A stretch of DNA of 34,977 nt from Methanobrevibacter thaueri (lineage in GTDB: Archaea > Methanobacteriota > Methanobacteria > Methanobacteriales > Methanobacteriaceae). A program made the position numbers and the translations under genes. Shown here piece by piece: positions 8,228 through 16,314 of this stretch. The notes beneath the pieces are model-generated. The model made no database searches. It was not told where the DNA came from and saw nothing but the letters and a program-made list of their open reading frames with translations. The stretch covers positions 1-34,977 of the forward strand of contig NZ_SUTJ01000015.1 of NCBI RefSeq assembly GCF_015062915.1, given 5' to 3'. The stretch's first letter is position 1. Each line of letters opens with the position of its first letter.

Positions 8228-8533
8228 TTGTCTAGACCTAACAATAACAATCAACAAGAATACAGAAGAGTGAGAACTCCTAAAAAGGGTGAAATCCCTG
8301 GAGTTGTTGAACAAATTATGGGACACGGAAAATTAAAAGTCCGTTGTGCTGACGGAAATATTAGAATGACCAGAATCCCTGGAAAAATGAAAAAACGTAT
8401 TTGGATTCGTGAAGGAGACGTAATCCTTGTAAAACCATGGGATTTCCAATCCGATGAAAAAGCGGATGTGATCTGGAGATACACAAAAACCGAGTCCAAC
8501 TGGCTTGAAAGAAAAGGCTACTTAAAAATGTAG
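8228..8533 (+). CDS. eif1A: Translation initiation factor aIF1A
   Basis: aIF1A binds the A site of the small ribosomal subunit and promotes initiator tRNA binding and start selection. The 101-residue length is typical of the archaeal protein. The S1-type OB fold is evident: GEIPGVVEQIMGHGKLKVRCADGNIRMTRIPGKMKKRIWIREGDVILVKPWDFQSDEKADVIWRYT is close to the universal consensus. The start is TTG at 8228, supported by GGAGG 7 bases upstream and by the conserved N-terminus that follows; there is no suitable ATG. It leads an aIF1A-rio1-KH gene order widely conserved in archaea, linking initiation to 40S-type subunit maturation. Confidence 0.95.
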   Translation: MSRPNNNNQQEYRRVRTPKKGEIPGVVEQIMGHGKLKVRCADGNIRMTRIPGKMKKRIWIREGDVILVKPWDFQSDEKADVIWRYTKTESNWLERKGYLKM

Positions 8534-8560
8534 TCTAACTACTTATTTTTTTTTGATTAT

Positions 8561-9334
8561 ATGGATCCTAAAGTGGCTAAGGCCGATAAAAAACATGCAA
8601 AAATCCATTCTGAAAAAAGAAGAAAGGACAGTTCCGAGAGAAAAACCGGAAATGAGATTTTTGACAAGATTACTTTAGAAACATTATACAAATTAGCCAA
8701 CCAGGGATACATTGACATTTTAAACGGTGCTATAAGCACAGGCAAAGAAGCCAATGTGCTTACAGGAATCACCGATGATGAGAAATTCGTTGCCGTGAAG
8801 ATATACCGCATAGCAACATCTGATTTCAAGAAAATGGATTACTACCTTAAAGGTGATCCAAGGTTTAACGTCAAAACCAAGAACAAGAGAAAAATCATAT
8901 ACTCCTGGGTTACAAAGGAGTTCAAGAACCTGACAAGACTGTATCAGGCAGGAGTTAATGTTCCAGAACCAATAACCAGTGCAAATAACGTTCTTTTAAT
9001 AGAGTTCATTGGCGATGAGGATGGAAACCCTGCACAGCCTGTGAAAAACCAGCCTCCACAGGATCCTGATGAATTCTGGAACAAGCTGCTGGTACAATTG
9101 AAACTGTTCGTGAACGAGGCAAAGCTGGTTCATGGAGACCTGTCCAACTACAATATATTAAATTTAAATGAGGAGCCTGTGATAATTGACGTTTCCCAAT
9201 CCGTCGTTTTGGACAATCCGATTTCAAAGGAGTTGCTTGAAAGGGATATCAACACACTTGTAAGGGAATACACCAAACTTGGCGTTAAAACTAGTTTTGA
9301 AGAAGTTTGGGAATATGTTAATCCTAAATTTTAA
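8561..9334 (+). CDS. rio1: RIO1-type serine/threonine protein kinase
   Basis: This atypical kinase/ATPase takes part in small-subunit ribosome maturation. In the 257-residue protein the RIO1 signature STGKEANV is at 59-66, the ATP-contacting Lys is in VAVKIYR (about 80), the catalytic loop HGDLSNYNIL starts at 191 with Asp193, and IIDVSQ (208-213) supplies the metal-binding Asp that is phosphorylated in RIO enzymes. The basic N-terminal 30 residues are typical. The gene follows aIF1A after 27 bases containing a T-run (8546-8554) that could attenuate or end some transcripts. No strong ribosome site precedes the ATG. The KH protein gene, also for subunit maturation, follows. Confidence 0.95.
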   Translation: MDPKVAKADKKHAKIHSEKRRKDSSERKTGNEIFDKITLETLYKLANQGYIDILNGAISTGKEANVLTGITDDEKFVAVKIYRIATSDFKKMDYYLKGDPRFNVKTKNKRKIIYSWVTKEFKNLTRLYQAGVNVPEPITSANNVLLIEFIGDEDGNPAQPVKNQPPQDPDEFWNKLLVQLKLFVNEAKLVHGDLSNYNILNLNEEPVIIDVSQSVVLDNPISKELLERDINTLVREYTKLGVKTSFEEVWEYVNPKF

Positions 9335-9373
9335 ATAATTAAGATTAAATAATTATTATTAAAGGTGATAATT

Positions 9374-9991
9374 ATGCCGGAAACAGATTATTTGAAGATA
9401 CCTCAAAACAGAGTAGGGGCATTAATTGGAAGCAATGGAAACGTTAAAAAATCCATTGAAAAAGCAACTGGAACCATCCTCGACATTGACAGTGATGAGG
9501 GTACAGTTTACATTACACCTAGAGATGATATGGAAGATCCATTAGGGGTCTGGAATGCAAATCACATCGTAAAAGCAGTGGCAAGGGGATTCAACCCAGA
9601 AGTTGCCCTCAAACTCGTTAGTGATGATATTTATTTAGAGGTAATTAGCTTACCGTTATACATTGGTAAATCTAAAAAGGCTCTTGCAAGACACAAGGGC
9701 AGAATCATTGGAAAAGACGGCAAGACCCGTGAGATAATCATGGAAATGGCCGAAGTTGACATGGCAATCTACGGCAAGACCGTTTCCCTTATTGGAGAAA
9801 TGGACAATATCATGGTTGCTAAGGAAGCCATTGAGATGATTCTTAACGGTTCCAGGCACAAATCCGTTTACGGATTTTTAGAGCACAAGAAAGAAACATT
9901 GAAAATGAAGGAATTCAAAGACCTTGTCGGAATTGAGGACGATAAAATCGAATTCAAGGACGGCATCGAATTTGATGAAAAAGATTATTAG
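9374..9991 (+). CDS. KH-domain RNA-binding protein, Dim2/Pno1-like
   Basis: The archaeal homologue of Pno1/Dim2 is a two-KH protein that binds the 3' end of small-subunit rRNA and partners RIO kinases. In the 205 residues, KH-like segment 1 (IPQNRVGALIGSNGNVKKSIEKATG) and segment 2 (HKGRIIGKDGKTREIIMEMAEVDMAIYGKTVSLIGE) are both visible, the second with the GKDG loop; the spacer holds AVARGFNPEVALKL, also typical. I chose ATG 9374: a GTG at 9365 in the same frame is really part of the ribosome site GGTGAT. Its stop codon is built into the following terminator hairpin. Confidence 0.9.
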   Translation: MPETDYLKIPQNRVGALIGSNGNVKKSIEKATGTILDIDSDEGTVYITPRDDMEDPLGVWNANHIVKAVARGFNPEVALKLVSDDIYLEVISLPLYIGKSKKALARHKGRIIGKDGKTREIIMEMAEVDMAIYGKTVSLIGEMDNIMVAKEAIEMILNGSRHKSVYGFLEHKKETLKMKEFKDLVGIEDDKIEFKDGIEFDEKDY

Positions 9992-10014
9992 GAGAACCCT
10001 CTCCTAATTTTTTT
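9988..10014 (+). terminator. Intrinsic terminator after the aIF1A-rio1-KH operon
   Basis: A perfect 8-bp stem (TTAGGAGA 9988-9995, TCTCCTAA 10000-10007) with loop ACCC is followed by seven T's at 10008-10014. The left arm contains the TAG stop of the KH gene. It separates the ribosome-biogenesis operon from top6BA. Confidence 0.7.
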
Positions 10015-10328
10015 GATAAACCCATCACCAAAAATTGAAAAATTATACAATCAAATAAATTTTACGAAGTCACTGCAATTTTAATGACACACAGATATAA
10101 AAATTATATTAATACTTAAAAACTTTTATATACTGTAACCAACATATATAGATAATGTAGTGTAAATACCATATTTTCTACATGTTTTTAAATTATTATT
10201 TTACCACATATTTAATTGGGACAGATAGGGTACTGTAAAAATATTACTTTCCAAATGCTCTCTCACTTGATTTAAATATACCCCACATAATAAATTAAAA
10301 CATATAAAATTTTTAAGGAGGAAAAATT
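10015..10328 (+). promoter_or_regulatory. Long AT-rich leader/promoter region of top6BA
   Basis: There are 337 bases between the KH stop and the top6B start. Two TATA candidates stand out: CTTTTATATA near 10120-10133 and TTTAAATATA near 10268-10279. If the first is used, the leader would be nearly 200 bases. A loose inverted repeat (ATGTAG near 10155, CTACAT near 10179) could fold in that leader. GGAGG at 10317-10321 is 7 bases before the TTG start. I find no open frame, tRNA or recognisable riboswitch here. Confidence 0.4.
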
Positions 10329-12035
10329 TTGGCTCAACAACAAGTAGGATTAGATTGGGAAGAGGACTTTCAAAGGTTAACCCCATCTGAATTCTTTAGA
10401 AAAAACAAGCAGATGTTAGGATTCACTGGTAAAATCCGTTCATTAACCATTGTTTTTCACGAATTGATTACAAACAGTTTTGATGCATGTGAAGAATCCG
10501 GAATATTGCCAGATATCGACATCGAATTAAAGCGTGTTGACAAGGAACATTACATCCTAAGACATAAGGATAATGGGCCTGGAATTCCTGAAGACTATGT
10601 GATGCAGGTATACTGTATGATGTTTGCAGGATCCAAATTCAGAAACATTCAATCAAGAGGACAACAAGGTTTAGGTTGTAGTGGATGTGTATTATTATCC
10701 CAAATGACCACTGGTAAACCAGCTCGCGTAATTTCATGCTACAGGGATGGAGATGAAATTAAGGGAGTGAAAATGAAATTCCAAATGGACGTTAAAAACA
10801 ACCGTGGAATTTTAATGGAAAGGGAAGACTACCCTGCAGAAAGCACTGGAGTCTGCATTGAATTGCAATTCAAAGACGTTTCATACTCCCTTGCGGAACA
10901 AGGTGCATTCGAATACATCAGAAGAACAATGATTGGAAACCCTCATGCAAAAATCACATTCAGGGACCCATCAGGACACAAGTACATCTTCAAAAGGGCA
11001 GCAGACGTAGTGCCTGTACAGCCAAAAGAAGTGTTACCACACCCTAAAGGTGTAAGTGCCGACGATTTAATGACCATGGCACAAAACACTGACAGCAGAA
11101 GATACAAAAGTATGTTAACTTCTTCAATGTCCAGAATGTCTGCTAAAAGAGCAGATGAAATCGCAGAAATCACTGGAATTGACATGAACAAACGTCCAAG
11201 GGACATGACTTTCCAGGAAGCAGAAGCAATTGTTCACTGCTTCAAGAAAATGAAATTCATGGCTCCTCCAACAGACGGACTCATACCAATCGGATCAGAA
11301 CAGATTGAAAAAGGTATGAAACAAATCCTTAAACCTGAATTCGTTACAACAATCACAAGAAAACCTGTAACCTATGCTGGTGGGGTTTCATTCATCATCG
11401 AAGCAGGTCTTGCATACGGAGGAAATGCTGGAAGAGTAGTTAATGAGAAAAGGAAATCTGAAATCATGAGATTTGCAAACAGAGTTCCATTAACATTCGA
11501 TGCAGGAAGCTGTGCAATTACAGAAGCACTCAAAAGTATTGACTGGAGACGTTACGGCCTTAAAGATATGGACAACACTCCATTAACATTATTCGTAAAC
11601 ATTATTTCAACTCAAGTGCCTTACCTTTCAACAGGAAAACAAAGTGTTTCACCTGAACCTGAAATCGTTCACGAAATCAGACAATCCACCATGAAACTAG
11701 CTCGTCAATTGCAAAAACACTTAAGAGCTAAAAGAGCAGCTAAAGAAAAAGAAAAACGTTCAAAAGTATTCGAAGAATACGTGCCAGTTATTATTGAAGA
11801 AGCTGCAAAACTCGGTGAGACTGGAGTTCCTGAATATCAGGAAGTGCTTGCAAAAGTAACCAAAAGGGCTCTTGCAGAGTTGCTTGGTGAAAAGGTTGAG
11901 GAAGAAGAGGAAGAAGAAGAACTTGACGCACTCATCATGGAAGAAGTTGATGAATTCGGAAATGCTGTTGAAGAAGGCAACTCTTCATTAGACAACTTCA
12001 TTGAAGATGATGTTGAAGATGGTTTTGAGGACTAG
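10329..12035 (+). CDS. top6B: DNA topoisomerase VI subunit B
   Basis: This is the GHKL ATPase subunit of the archaeal type IIB topoisomerase, which relaxes and decatenates DNA with subunit A. In the 568-residue protein the Bergerat fold is clear: [12 protein letters not shown] (43-54, catalytic Glu45, Asn49), DNGPGIP (81-87) and [11 protein letters not shown] (109-119). Downstream come the H2TH domain and the transducer domain; the transducer Lys probably lies in STGKQSV. The C-terminus is a long acidic tail with runs of Glu and Asp. The start is TTG at 10329 with GGAGG 7 bases upstream. Its TAG stop overlaps the GGTGAT ribosome site of top6A, so the subunits are translationally coupled. Confidence 0.97.
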   Translation: MAQQQVGLDWEEDFQRLTPSEFFRKNKQMLGFTGKIRSLTIVFHELITNSFDACEESGILPDIDIELKRVDKEHYILRHKDNGPGIPEDYVMQVYCMMFAGSKFRNIQSRGQQGLGCSGCVLLSQMTTGKPARVISCYRDGDEIKGVKMKFQMDVKNNRGILMEREDYPAESTGVCIELQFKDVSYSLAEQGAFEYIRRTMIGNPHAKITFRDPSGHKYIFKRAADVVPVQPKEVLPHPKGVSADDLMTMAQNTDSRRYKSMLTSSMSRMSAKRADEIAEITGIDMNKRPRDMTFQEAEAIVHCFKKMKFMAPPTDGLIPIGSEQIEKGMKQILKPEFVTTITRKPVTYAGGVSFIIEAGLAYGGNAGRVVNEKRKSEIMRFANRVPLTFDAGSCAITEALKSIDWRRYGLKDMDNTPLTLFVNIISTQVPYLSTGKQSVSPEPEIVHEIRQSTMKLARQLQKHLRAKRAAKEKEKRSKVFEEYVPVIIEEAAKLGETGVPEYQEVLAKVTKRALAELLGEKVEEEEEEEELDALIMEEVDEFGNAVEEGNSSLDNFIEDDVEDGFED

Positions 12036-12044
12036 GTGATTTAG

Positions 12045-13142
12045 ATGGCTGAAGTAGAAAAAGAAGGAAAAACACATAAGGAACTTAGGAAAGAATACAC
12101 CTACAATAAGCTCAAAGGATTAGGTCAAGAGATTATTGAAGAAATTGAAAAGAATAATGTTCCTAACATTAGAGTTCCATCCAGAGGAACTGGAAACATC
12201 GTTTACGATGATGCTAAAAGATACTATGTATTAGGTGACAGGTTCGGAAGAAGATCCCTCGGTAATGTAAAACAAATCAGAAAATTAGGTCAAATGGTTT
12301 ATGTTGCCAACTTCTGTAAAGACCTTGTTGCAAGAGAAAAAACCGCAACCATCAGGGAAATGTATTACGTTTCCGAAGGTTGGGGAATCAGCTTCAAATC
12401 ACAGCAAGAATCCAACATCGTTGGAGAAGACCTGGAAGTTACTCTCGGAACCACCCGTGAAGACTTAGGATTAATGCCTGAGGAAGACGGTGCATCAGTT
12501 TACGGAGACATTACCCTTTTAGATGAAGTGGAAGTCAATGCTTCAAAAATGGGAAAATCAGGTTATACAATTTCCCCTACAATCGATCAGGTAGAGTTTT
12601 TAGACCACAATGTGGACAAGGTACTTGCAGTGGAAACCATGGGAATGTTCCACAGGCTCGTGCAGGAAAACGCACACGAAAGATTCAACTGTCTTATTGT
12701 TGGGCTTAAGGGACAGGCAGCTCGTGCTACAAGAAGATTTATCAAAAGAGTTAATACCGAATTGAAATTACCTGTATATATCTGTAACGACGGAGACCCT
12801 TGGGGATTCCACATTGCACAAGTTATCATTTCCGGAAGTGCAAAATTAGCTCACGTTAACCATGACTTAGCAACTCCTGACGCTAAATTCATAGGAGTAA
12901 CCGCATCAGACATTATCAACTATGACTTACCAACCGATAAGCTCAAGGATGTGGACGTCATGAGGCTCAAAGAGCTTTCAAAAGACCCAAGGTATAAAAC
13001 TGATTTCTGGCAAACTGAAATTAAAAAGATGCTTAAAATCGGTAAAAAAGCAGAACAGCAATCTTTCTCCAAATATGGTTTGGAATACGTAGTAGACGAA
13101 TATTTCCCAGCTAAATTTGAAGAAATGGAAAATCAAGCATAG
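12045..13142 (+). CDS. top6A: DNA topoisomerase VI subunit A
   Basis: This Spo11-related cleaving subunit makes the double-strand break. In the 365 residues the winged-helix motif ATIREMYY (101-108) holds the catalytic tyrosine. The Toprim domain has [10 protein letters not shown] supplying the acidic Glu and [10 protein letters not shown] supplying the DxD metal pair. The ATG lies 9 bases after the top6B stop with GGTGAT across that stop. The pair works as an A2B2 heterotetramer; the acidic tail of subunit B immediately precedes it. The gene converges on the STAS gene with T-rich sequence between. Confidence 0.97.
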   Translation: MAEVEKEGKTHKELRKEYTYNKLKGLGQEIIEEIEKNNVPNIRVPSRGTGNIVYDDAKRYYVLGDRFGRRSLGNVKQIRKLGQMVYVANFCKDLVAREKTATIREMYYVSEGWGISFKSQQESNIVGEDLEVTLGTTREDLGLMPEEDGASVYGDITLLDEVEVNASKMGKSGYTISPTIDQVEFLDHNVDKVLAVETMGMFHRLVQENAHERFNCLIVGLKGQAARATRRFIKRVNTELKLPVYICNDGDPWGFHIAQVIISGSAKLAHVNHDLATPDAKFIGVTASDIINYDLPTDKLKDVDVMRLKELSKDPRYKTDFWQTEIKKMLKIGKKAEQQSFSKYGLEYVVDEYFPAKFEEMENQA

Positions 13143-13158
13143 GCTTGAACTTTTCCTC

Positions 13159-13181
13159 CTTTTTTTATTTTTTAAAAAAAT
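13159..13181. terminator. T-rich convergent termination region, top6A / STAS gene
   Basis: After top6A, T-runs at about 13160-13173 on the plus strand are followed by a run of A's at 13174-13180, which reads as T's for the minus-strand STAS gene. There is no strong hairpin. Archaeal RNA polymerase can terminate on U-tracts alone. Confidence 0.45.
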
Positions 13182-13202
13182 TAGAAATATAATATTAATA
13201 TT

Positions 13203-13502
13203 CTATTGAATATCTAAGATTTTATTAAAACCAGCCATTCTGAAGATTTCACGAATGCTGTCATTAACGTTTTTTATGACAAATGGAATTGCATCGGGTT
13301 TTAATTTTTTCTGAACTAATATTAGGACTCTTAATCCTGCACTAGAGATATATTCAAGGTTTTCAAAATCGAAAATTAAAGAATCGAAGTTACCCATCTC
13401 GTCCATAATCTCTTTTTCAAAGTCAGGAGCAGTAACAGTATCAATACGGTCTCCAACTTTCATAGTTAACTCTTTACCATCATAATTTTTTACGATATCC
13501 AT
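13203..13502 (-). CDS. STAS-domain protein (anti-sigma factor antagonist type)
   Basis: This 99-residue single-domain STAS protein resembles bacterial SpoIIAA/RsbV. The sequence SLIFDFENLEYISSAGLRVLILVQKKL (41-67) carries the phosphorylatable serine, most likely Ser54 just before Ala-Gly, and the final VNDSIREIFRMAGFNKI matches the family C-terminus. GGAGTGAT precedes the ATG. In bacteria such proteins are switched by a kinase and a PP2C phosphatase that control a sigma factor. Archaea have no sigma factor of that kind, so this one must act on another target. No kinase or phosphatase partner is in the window. It diverges from csoR across a 113-base spacer. Confidence 0.88.
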   Translation of the reverse strand: MDIVKNYDGKELTMKVGDRIDTVTAPDFEKEIMDEMGNFDSLIFDFENLEYISSAGLRVLILVQKKLKPDAIPFVIKNVNDSIREIFRMAGFNKILDIQ

Positions 13503-13615
13503 GATATCACTCCATCATATTAAATACATTTTAGGCCGTTGATTAATTTATAGTTTGTGATAACATTTATATACTACAATATTCATATACCCTAGTAGGT
13601 ATAGGTTGTGTTATT
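13503..13615. promoter_or_regulatory. Divergent promoter region, STAS gene / csoR
   Basis: The csoR side has TATA box TTTATATA at 13566-13573. Transcription would start near 13597, inside the palindromic operator at 13586-13603. For the STAS gene, a TATA-like CTATAAATTAAT reads on the minus strand at about 13541-13552. The arrangement predicts that a repressor on the operator blocks csoR initiation without covering the STAS promoter. Confidence 0.5.
13586..13603. promoter_or_regulatory. Putative CsoR operator 1 (csoR promoter)
   Basis: The inverted repeat TATACC-N6-GGTATA (arms 13586-13591 and 13598-13603, spacer CTAGTA) lies about 13 bases downstream of the csoR TATA box, at the expected start site. 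The same arms and the same 6-base spacer recur before the P-type ATPase. The motif resembles the TACCC/GGGTA-type palindromes bound by bacterial CsoR. Binding is inferred, not shown. Confidence 0.65.
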
Positions 13616-13888
13616 TTGAAAGATTGTATGGATAGTGCAAACCTGCACAGAAGACTTAAAAAAATCATCGGCCAGTTGAATGCAATTGATCGTATGATTG
13701 ACGAAGACATTCCTTGCGAACAGATATTAATGCAAGTGAATGCATCAAAATCAGCATTACATAAAGTTGGATACATAATTGTTGAAGGACACTTGGAACA
13801 TTGCGTAAAGGAAGCCATTGAAAACAATGATTCTGATGAAGCAATAAGTGACATCTCATCAATTTTGGAATATTACTCCAGACTTTAA
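13616..13888 (+). CDS. csoR: CsoR/RcnR-family metal-sensing repressor
   Basis: This 90-residue all-helical repressor (former DUF156 family) leaves its operator when it binds metal, usually Cu(I). The family core LHRRLKKIIGQLNAIDRMIDEDIPCEQILMQVNASKSALHKVGYIIVEGHLEHCV is evident. Cys34, His59 and Cys63 have the same spacing (25 and 4) as the Cys-His-Cys copper site of Mycobacterium CsoR, favouring a copper sensor over RcnR-type nickel or FrmR-type formaldehyde sensors. The start is TTG at 13616; an ATG at 13628 is possible but would remove four residues. A palindromic operator lies at its own start site and a twin lies before the ATPase gene. It leads csoR-ATPase-HMA protein. Confidence 0.88.
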   Translation: MKDCMDSANLHRRLKKIIGQLNAIDRMIDEDIPCEQILMQVNASKSALHKVGYIIVEGHLEHCVKEAIENNDSDEAISDISSILEYYSRL

Positions 13889-13906
13889 TTTTTTTTAAAA
13901 TAACCT

Positions 13907-13924
13907 TATACCCTATGGGGTATA
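13907..13924. promoter_or_regulatory. Putative CsoR operator 2 (ATPase promoter)
   Basis: TATACC-N6-GGTATA again (13907-13912 and 13919-13924, spacer CTATGG); arms extend to a 7-bp match (TATACCC / GGGTATA). A T/A-rich TATA-like stretch lies just upstream at about 13888-13903, and another TATACC half-site follows at 13926-13931. It indicates a second CsoR-controlled promoter for the ATPase, separate from that of csoR. Confidence 0.65.
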
Positions 13925-13947
13925 CTATACCAGTGGGGCTGTTTAAA

Positions 13948-15813
13948 ATGAGATTTACAAAAGACCAAATAATAGACATACTTAGCATTATAATCTCTAC
14001 AATTAGTATAATTACAAGTTTAATCCTATCTCTCGATTACATTGCAGGAATTGCAGTTATACTATGTGGAATACCGATATTTAAAGAATGTGCGGAAGGA
14101 TTGATTAGAGAATTTGATATCAAGGCGGATTTGCTGGTTACAATAGCCATAATCGCTTCAATAATAATTGGAGAAGTATTTGCAGCAGGTGAAATCGCCA
14201 CAATCATGGCAATCGGAGGATTTTTGGAAGAGTACACTGTATCAAAAACCCAAGGTAGAATAAAAGATCTTGTTGACATGTCACCTCAATTTGCAACAAG
14301 AATCAAAAATGGAATTGAAGAGAAAATATCTGTGGAAAAAGTTAATGTGGGAGACATATTAAAAGTGCTTCCCGGCGAAAGCATACCAACAGACGGTGCA
14401 ATAATTTCTGGTGAAACCTCCATTGACCAATCAACACTAACAGGAGAATCAATGCCTGTTGACAAGCAGGTTGGTGATGAGGTATACAGCGGAACAATCA
14501 ACCTTTTTGGATCATTTACCATGAAAACCACAAAAGTCAGCGGTGACAGTTCACTTCAAAGACTTATCAGGTTGGTTGAGTCATCTTCCCCTGAAAATGC
14601 AAAAATCGTTAGAACTGCAGACAAGTGGGCTACAATGATTGTTGTCATAGCTTTTGCAGCAGCAATATTGACATACCTGTTCACATTTGAGATAATAAGA
14701 TCAGTGACAATACTTGTTGTGTTCTGTCCGTGCGCATTGGTTCTTGCAACACCAACAGCAATCATGGCTGCAATCGGAAACTTAACAAATTATGGAATAC
14801 TTGTTAAGGATGGGGAGTCCATTGAAGAATTGGCTAATGTAAGCGAAATGGTATTTGACAAAACAGGAACATTAACCTATGGAACCCCAAAAGTTGTTAA
14901 AATTATTTCAGACCATCCTGATGAAATGATGCATCTGTTAGCCTCACTTGAATCCAAATCAGAACATCCCCTGGCAAAGGCCATAATTAATCATTACAAT
15001 GGTAAGGAATTGGCCAATGTGGAAAACTTCAAGATGGAAATAGGCCAGGGAGTGACAGGAACTATCAATGGTTCAAGAGTAATTGCAGGAAATGAGAAAC
15101 TCTTAAAGTCAGAAAACATCAACATAAAAGATAATTTAAAACTGAAAAACGGTGAAATAGAGCTTTATGTTGCAAAAGAAAATCAAATTTTAGGAAGGGT
15201 TTTGCTTGCAGATACAATTCGTGAAAATTCAAGACAAACAATAGATTCATTGAAAAAATTAAGAATAAAAACAACCCTGCTCACAGGAGACAATGAAAAA
15301 ACAGCAAATGCAATAGCCAAAGAGGTCAAGGTTAGAAACGTTATAGCGGAATGCTTACCAGAAGACAAGACAGAATATATTGGATGGGAGCAGACACATG
15401 GCCATAAGGTTGCTATGATTGGAGATGGAATTAACGATGCACCGTCACTTAGAAAGGCAAATGTTGGAATTGCAATGGGAAACATTGGAAGCGACATCAG
15501 CATTGAAGCGGCAAATATCGCACTGATTAACGATAACATTGGAGATATCCCTCATCTGATTGGAATAGCCCGAAAAACAATAAGAACAATAAACATCAGC
15601 ATCACTTTTGCATTGACATTGAATATCGTTGCAATGGCTTTAGCAATTTTAGGACTGTTAAACCCAATTGAGGGAGCATTAATCCACAATATAGGATCTG
15701 TGATTGTCATAGTCTATTCATCCACATTGACAAGATACAAGATTTCCCAGAGAGATTATGCAAAATCAAAAAAATTAGGCATGACTAAAAGTTTAAATAA
15801 GTCAATGGCATAA
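13948..15813 (+). CDS. P1B-type heavy-metal (probably copper) transporting ATPase
   Basis: This 621-residue metal-exporting P-type ATPase has eight predicted membrane helices. Landmarks numbered from ATG 13948: TGES at 165-168 (actuator), CPC at 260-262 in the metal-site helix, DKTGT at 304-308 (phosphorylated Asp304), SEHP at 338-341, GDGIND at 492-497. There is no N-terminal HMA metal-binding domain; a free HMA protein is encoded just downstream. The last helix carries HNIGS (580-584), not the MxxSS signature of classical Cu(I) P1B-1 pumps, so copper specificity rests on the CsoR context. An in-frame ATG at 13915 lies inside operator 2 and is unlikely; GGGG about 10 bases before 13948 supports the shorter start. 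Confidence 0.88.
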   Translation: MRFTKDQIIDILSIIISTISIITSLILSLDYIAGIAVILCGIPIFKECAEGLIREFDIKADLLVTIAIIASIIIGEVFAAGEIATIMAIGGFLEEYTVSKTQGRIKDLVDMSPQFATRIKNGIEEKISVEKVNVGDILKVLPGESIPTDGAIISGETSIDQSTLTGESMPVDKQVGDEVYSGTINLFGSFTMKTTKVSGDSSLQRLIRLVESSSPENAKIVRTADKWATMIVVIAFAAAILTYLFTFEIIRSVTILVVFCPCALVLATPTAIMAAIGNLTNYGILVKDGESIEELANVSEMVFDKTGTLTYGTPKVVKIISDHPDEMMHLLASLESKSEHPLAKAIINHYNGKELANVENFKMEIGQGVTGTINGSRVIAGNEKLLKSENINIKDNLKLKNGEIELYVAKENQILGRVLLADTIRENSRQTIDSLKKLRIKTTLLTGDNEKTANAIAKEVKVRNVIAECLPEDKTEYIGWEQTHGHKVAMIGDGINDAPSLRKANVGIAMGNIGSDISIEAANIALINDNIGDIPHLIGIARKTIRTINISITFALTLNIVAMALAILGLLNPIEGALIHNIGSVIVIVYSSTLTRYKISQRDYAKSKKLGMTKSLNKSMA

Positions 15814-15845
15814 ATATATAACTAACGATATTAAGGTGATTTATC

Positions 15846-16049
15846 ATGGCTGAAAAAGAAATCAAAGTAGTGGGCATGCACTGCCCATCCTGTGTAAAAG
15901 CTGTTGAATTATGTTTAGAAGATGTTGACGGAATCGACTCTGCTAAAGCAGACTTAGATTCAGGCATCACTACAATCACAATGTCCGGCGATGTAAGTGA
16001 CGCTGACATTAACGACGCTGTTGAAGAAGCAGGATTCAAAGTGGAATAA
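15846..16049 (+). CDS. copZ: Free-standing HMA metal chaperone, CopZ-like
   Basis: This 67-residue heavy-metal-associated domain has the ferredoxin-like beta-alpha-beta-beta-alpha-beta pattern and metal site GMHCPSC (Cys13, Cys16), as in CopZ/Atx1. It would pass Cu(I) or a similar soft metal to the ATPase upstream, which lacks its own HMA domain. It is more acidic (many Asp) than most. The ATG is preceded by AAGGTGAT. A TATA-like AAATATATAA near 15812-15821 suggests an additional promoter of its own; no CsoR palindrome lies there. Its TAA stop forms the loop of the downstream terminator hairpin. Confidence 0.9.
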   Translation: MAEKEIKVVGMHCPSCVKAVELCLEDVDGIDSAKADLDSGITTITMSGDVSDADINDAVEEAGFKVE

Positions 16050-16065
16050 TTCCACTTCTTTTTTT
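16039..16065 (+). terminator. Terminator of the metal-efflux operon
   Basis: An 8-bp perfect stem (AAGTGGAA 16039-16046, TTCCACTT 16050-16057) has the TAA stop codon of copZ as its three-base loop, and is followed by T's at 16059-16065. The next 249 bases to the adhesin are AT-rich and contain no gene. Confidence 0.65.
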
Positions 16066-16244
16066 ATATTTTAACTTTAAAAAAATTCTCATTTTTCTTG
16101 ATAATTATATATTACTTATTTTTTCTAATCAAATGAAATTTCAAAATGTAAATCTTAAGCCTTGATAATTAAATCATTTTCATTTAATTGAAGTAAAAAT
16201 TGGAATAAAAACAGATTTTAAAAGAAAATTTGTAAAAATCAAAA

Positions 16245-16314
16245 TATTATTTCAACAAAGTTATATATTTTTTGCAACAAACCTATAGATATATACTATT
16301 AGGGAGGAAATTTT
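16245..16314 (+). promoter_or_regulatory. Adhesin promoter and ribosome-binding site
   Basis: A TATA-like TTATATATTTTTT begins at 16261 with A-rich sequence ahead of it, about 54 bases before the predicted start. GGAGG at 16303-16307 is followed by exactly 7 bases and then ATT at 16315. The same 7-base spacing precedes the TTG starts at 8228, 10329 and 25664, which fixes ATT as the likely initiation codon. Confidence 0.55.

Noticed and set aside
8117..8326. 70-codon N-terminal extension of MoeA
   Set aside because: It is hydrophobic noise from AT-rich promoter DNA and overlaps the aIF1A start; MoeA homology begins at ATG 8116.
9365..9367. GTG start for the KH protein
   Set aside because: These bases are part of the GGTGAT ribosome site for ATG 9374.
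13915..13947. ATG at 13915 as ATPase start
   Set aside because: It falls in the middle of the palindromic operator, where transcription would begin too late to include it with a ribosome site.
13616..16049. Recent mobile acquisition of the metal-efflux module
   Set aside because: There are no integrase, transposase, terminal repeats or tRNA target nearby, and base composition looks like the neighbours by eye.
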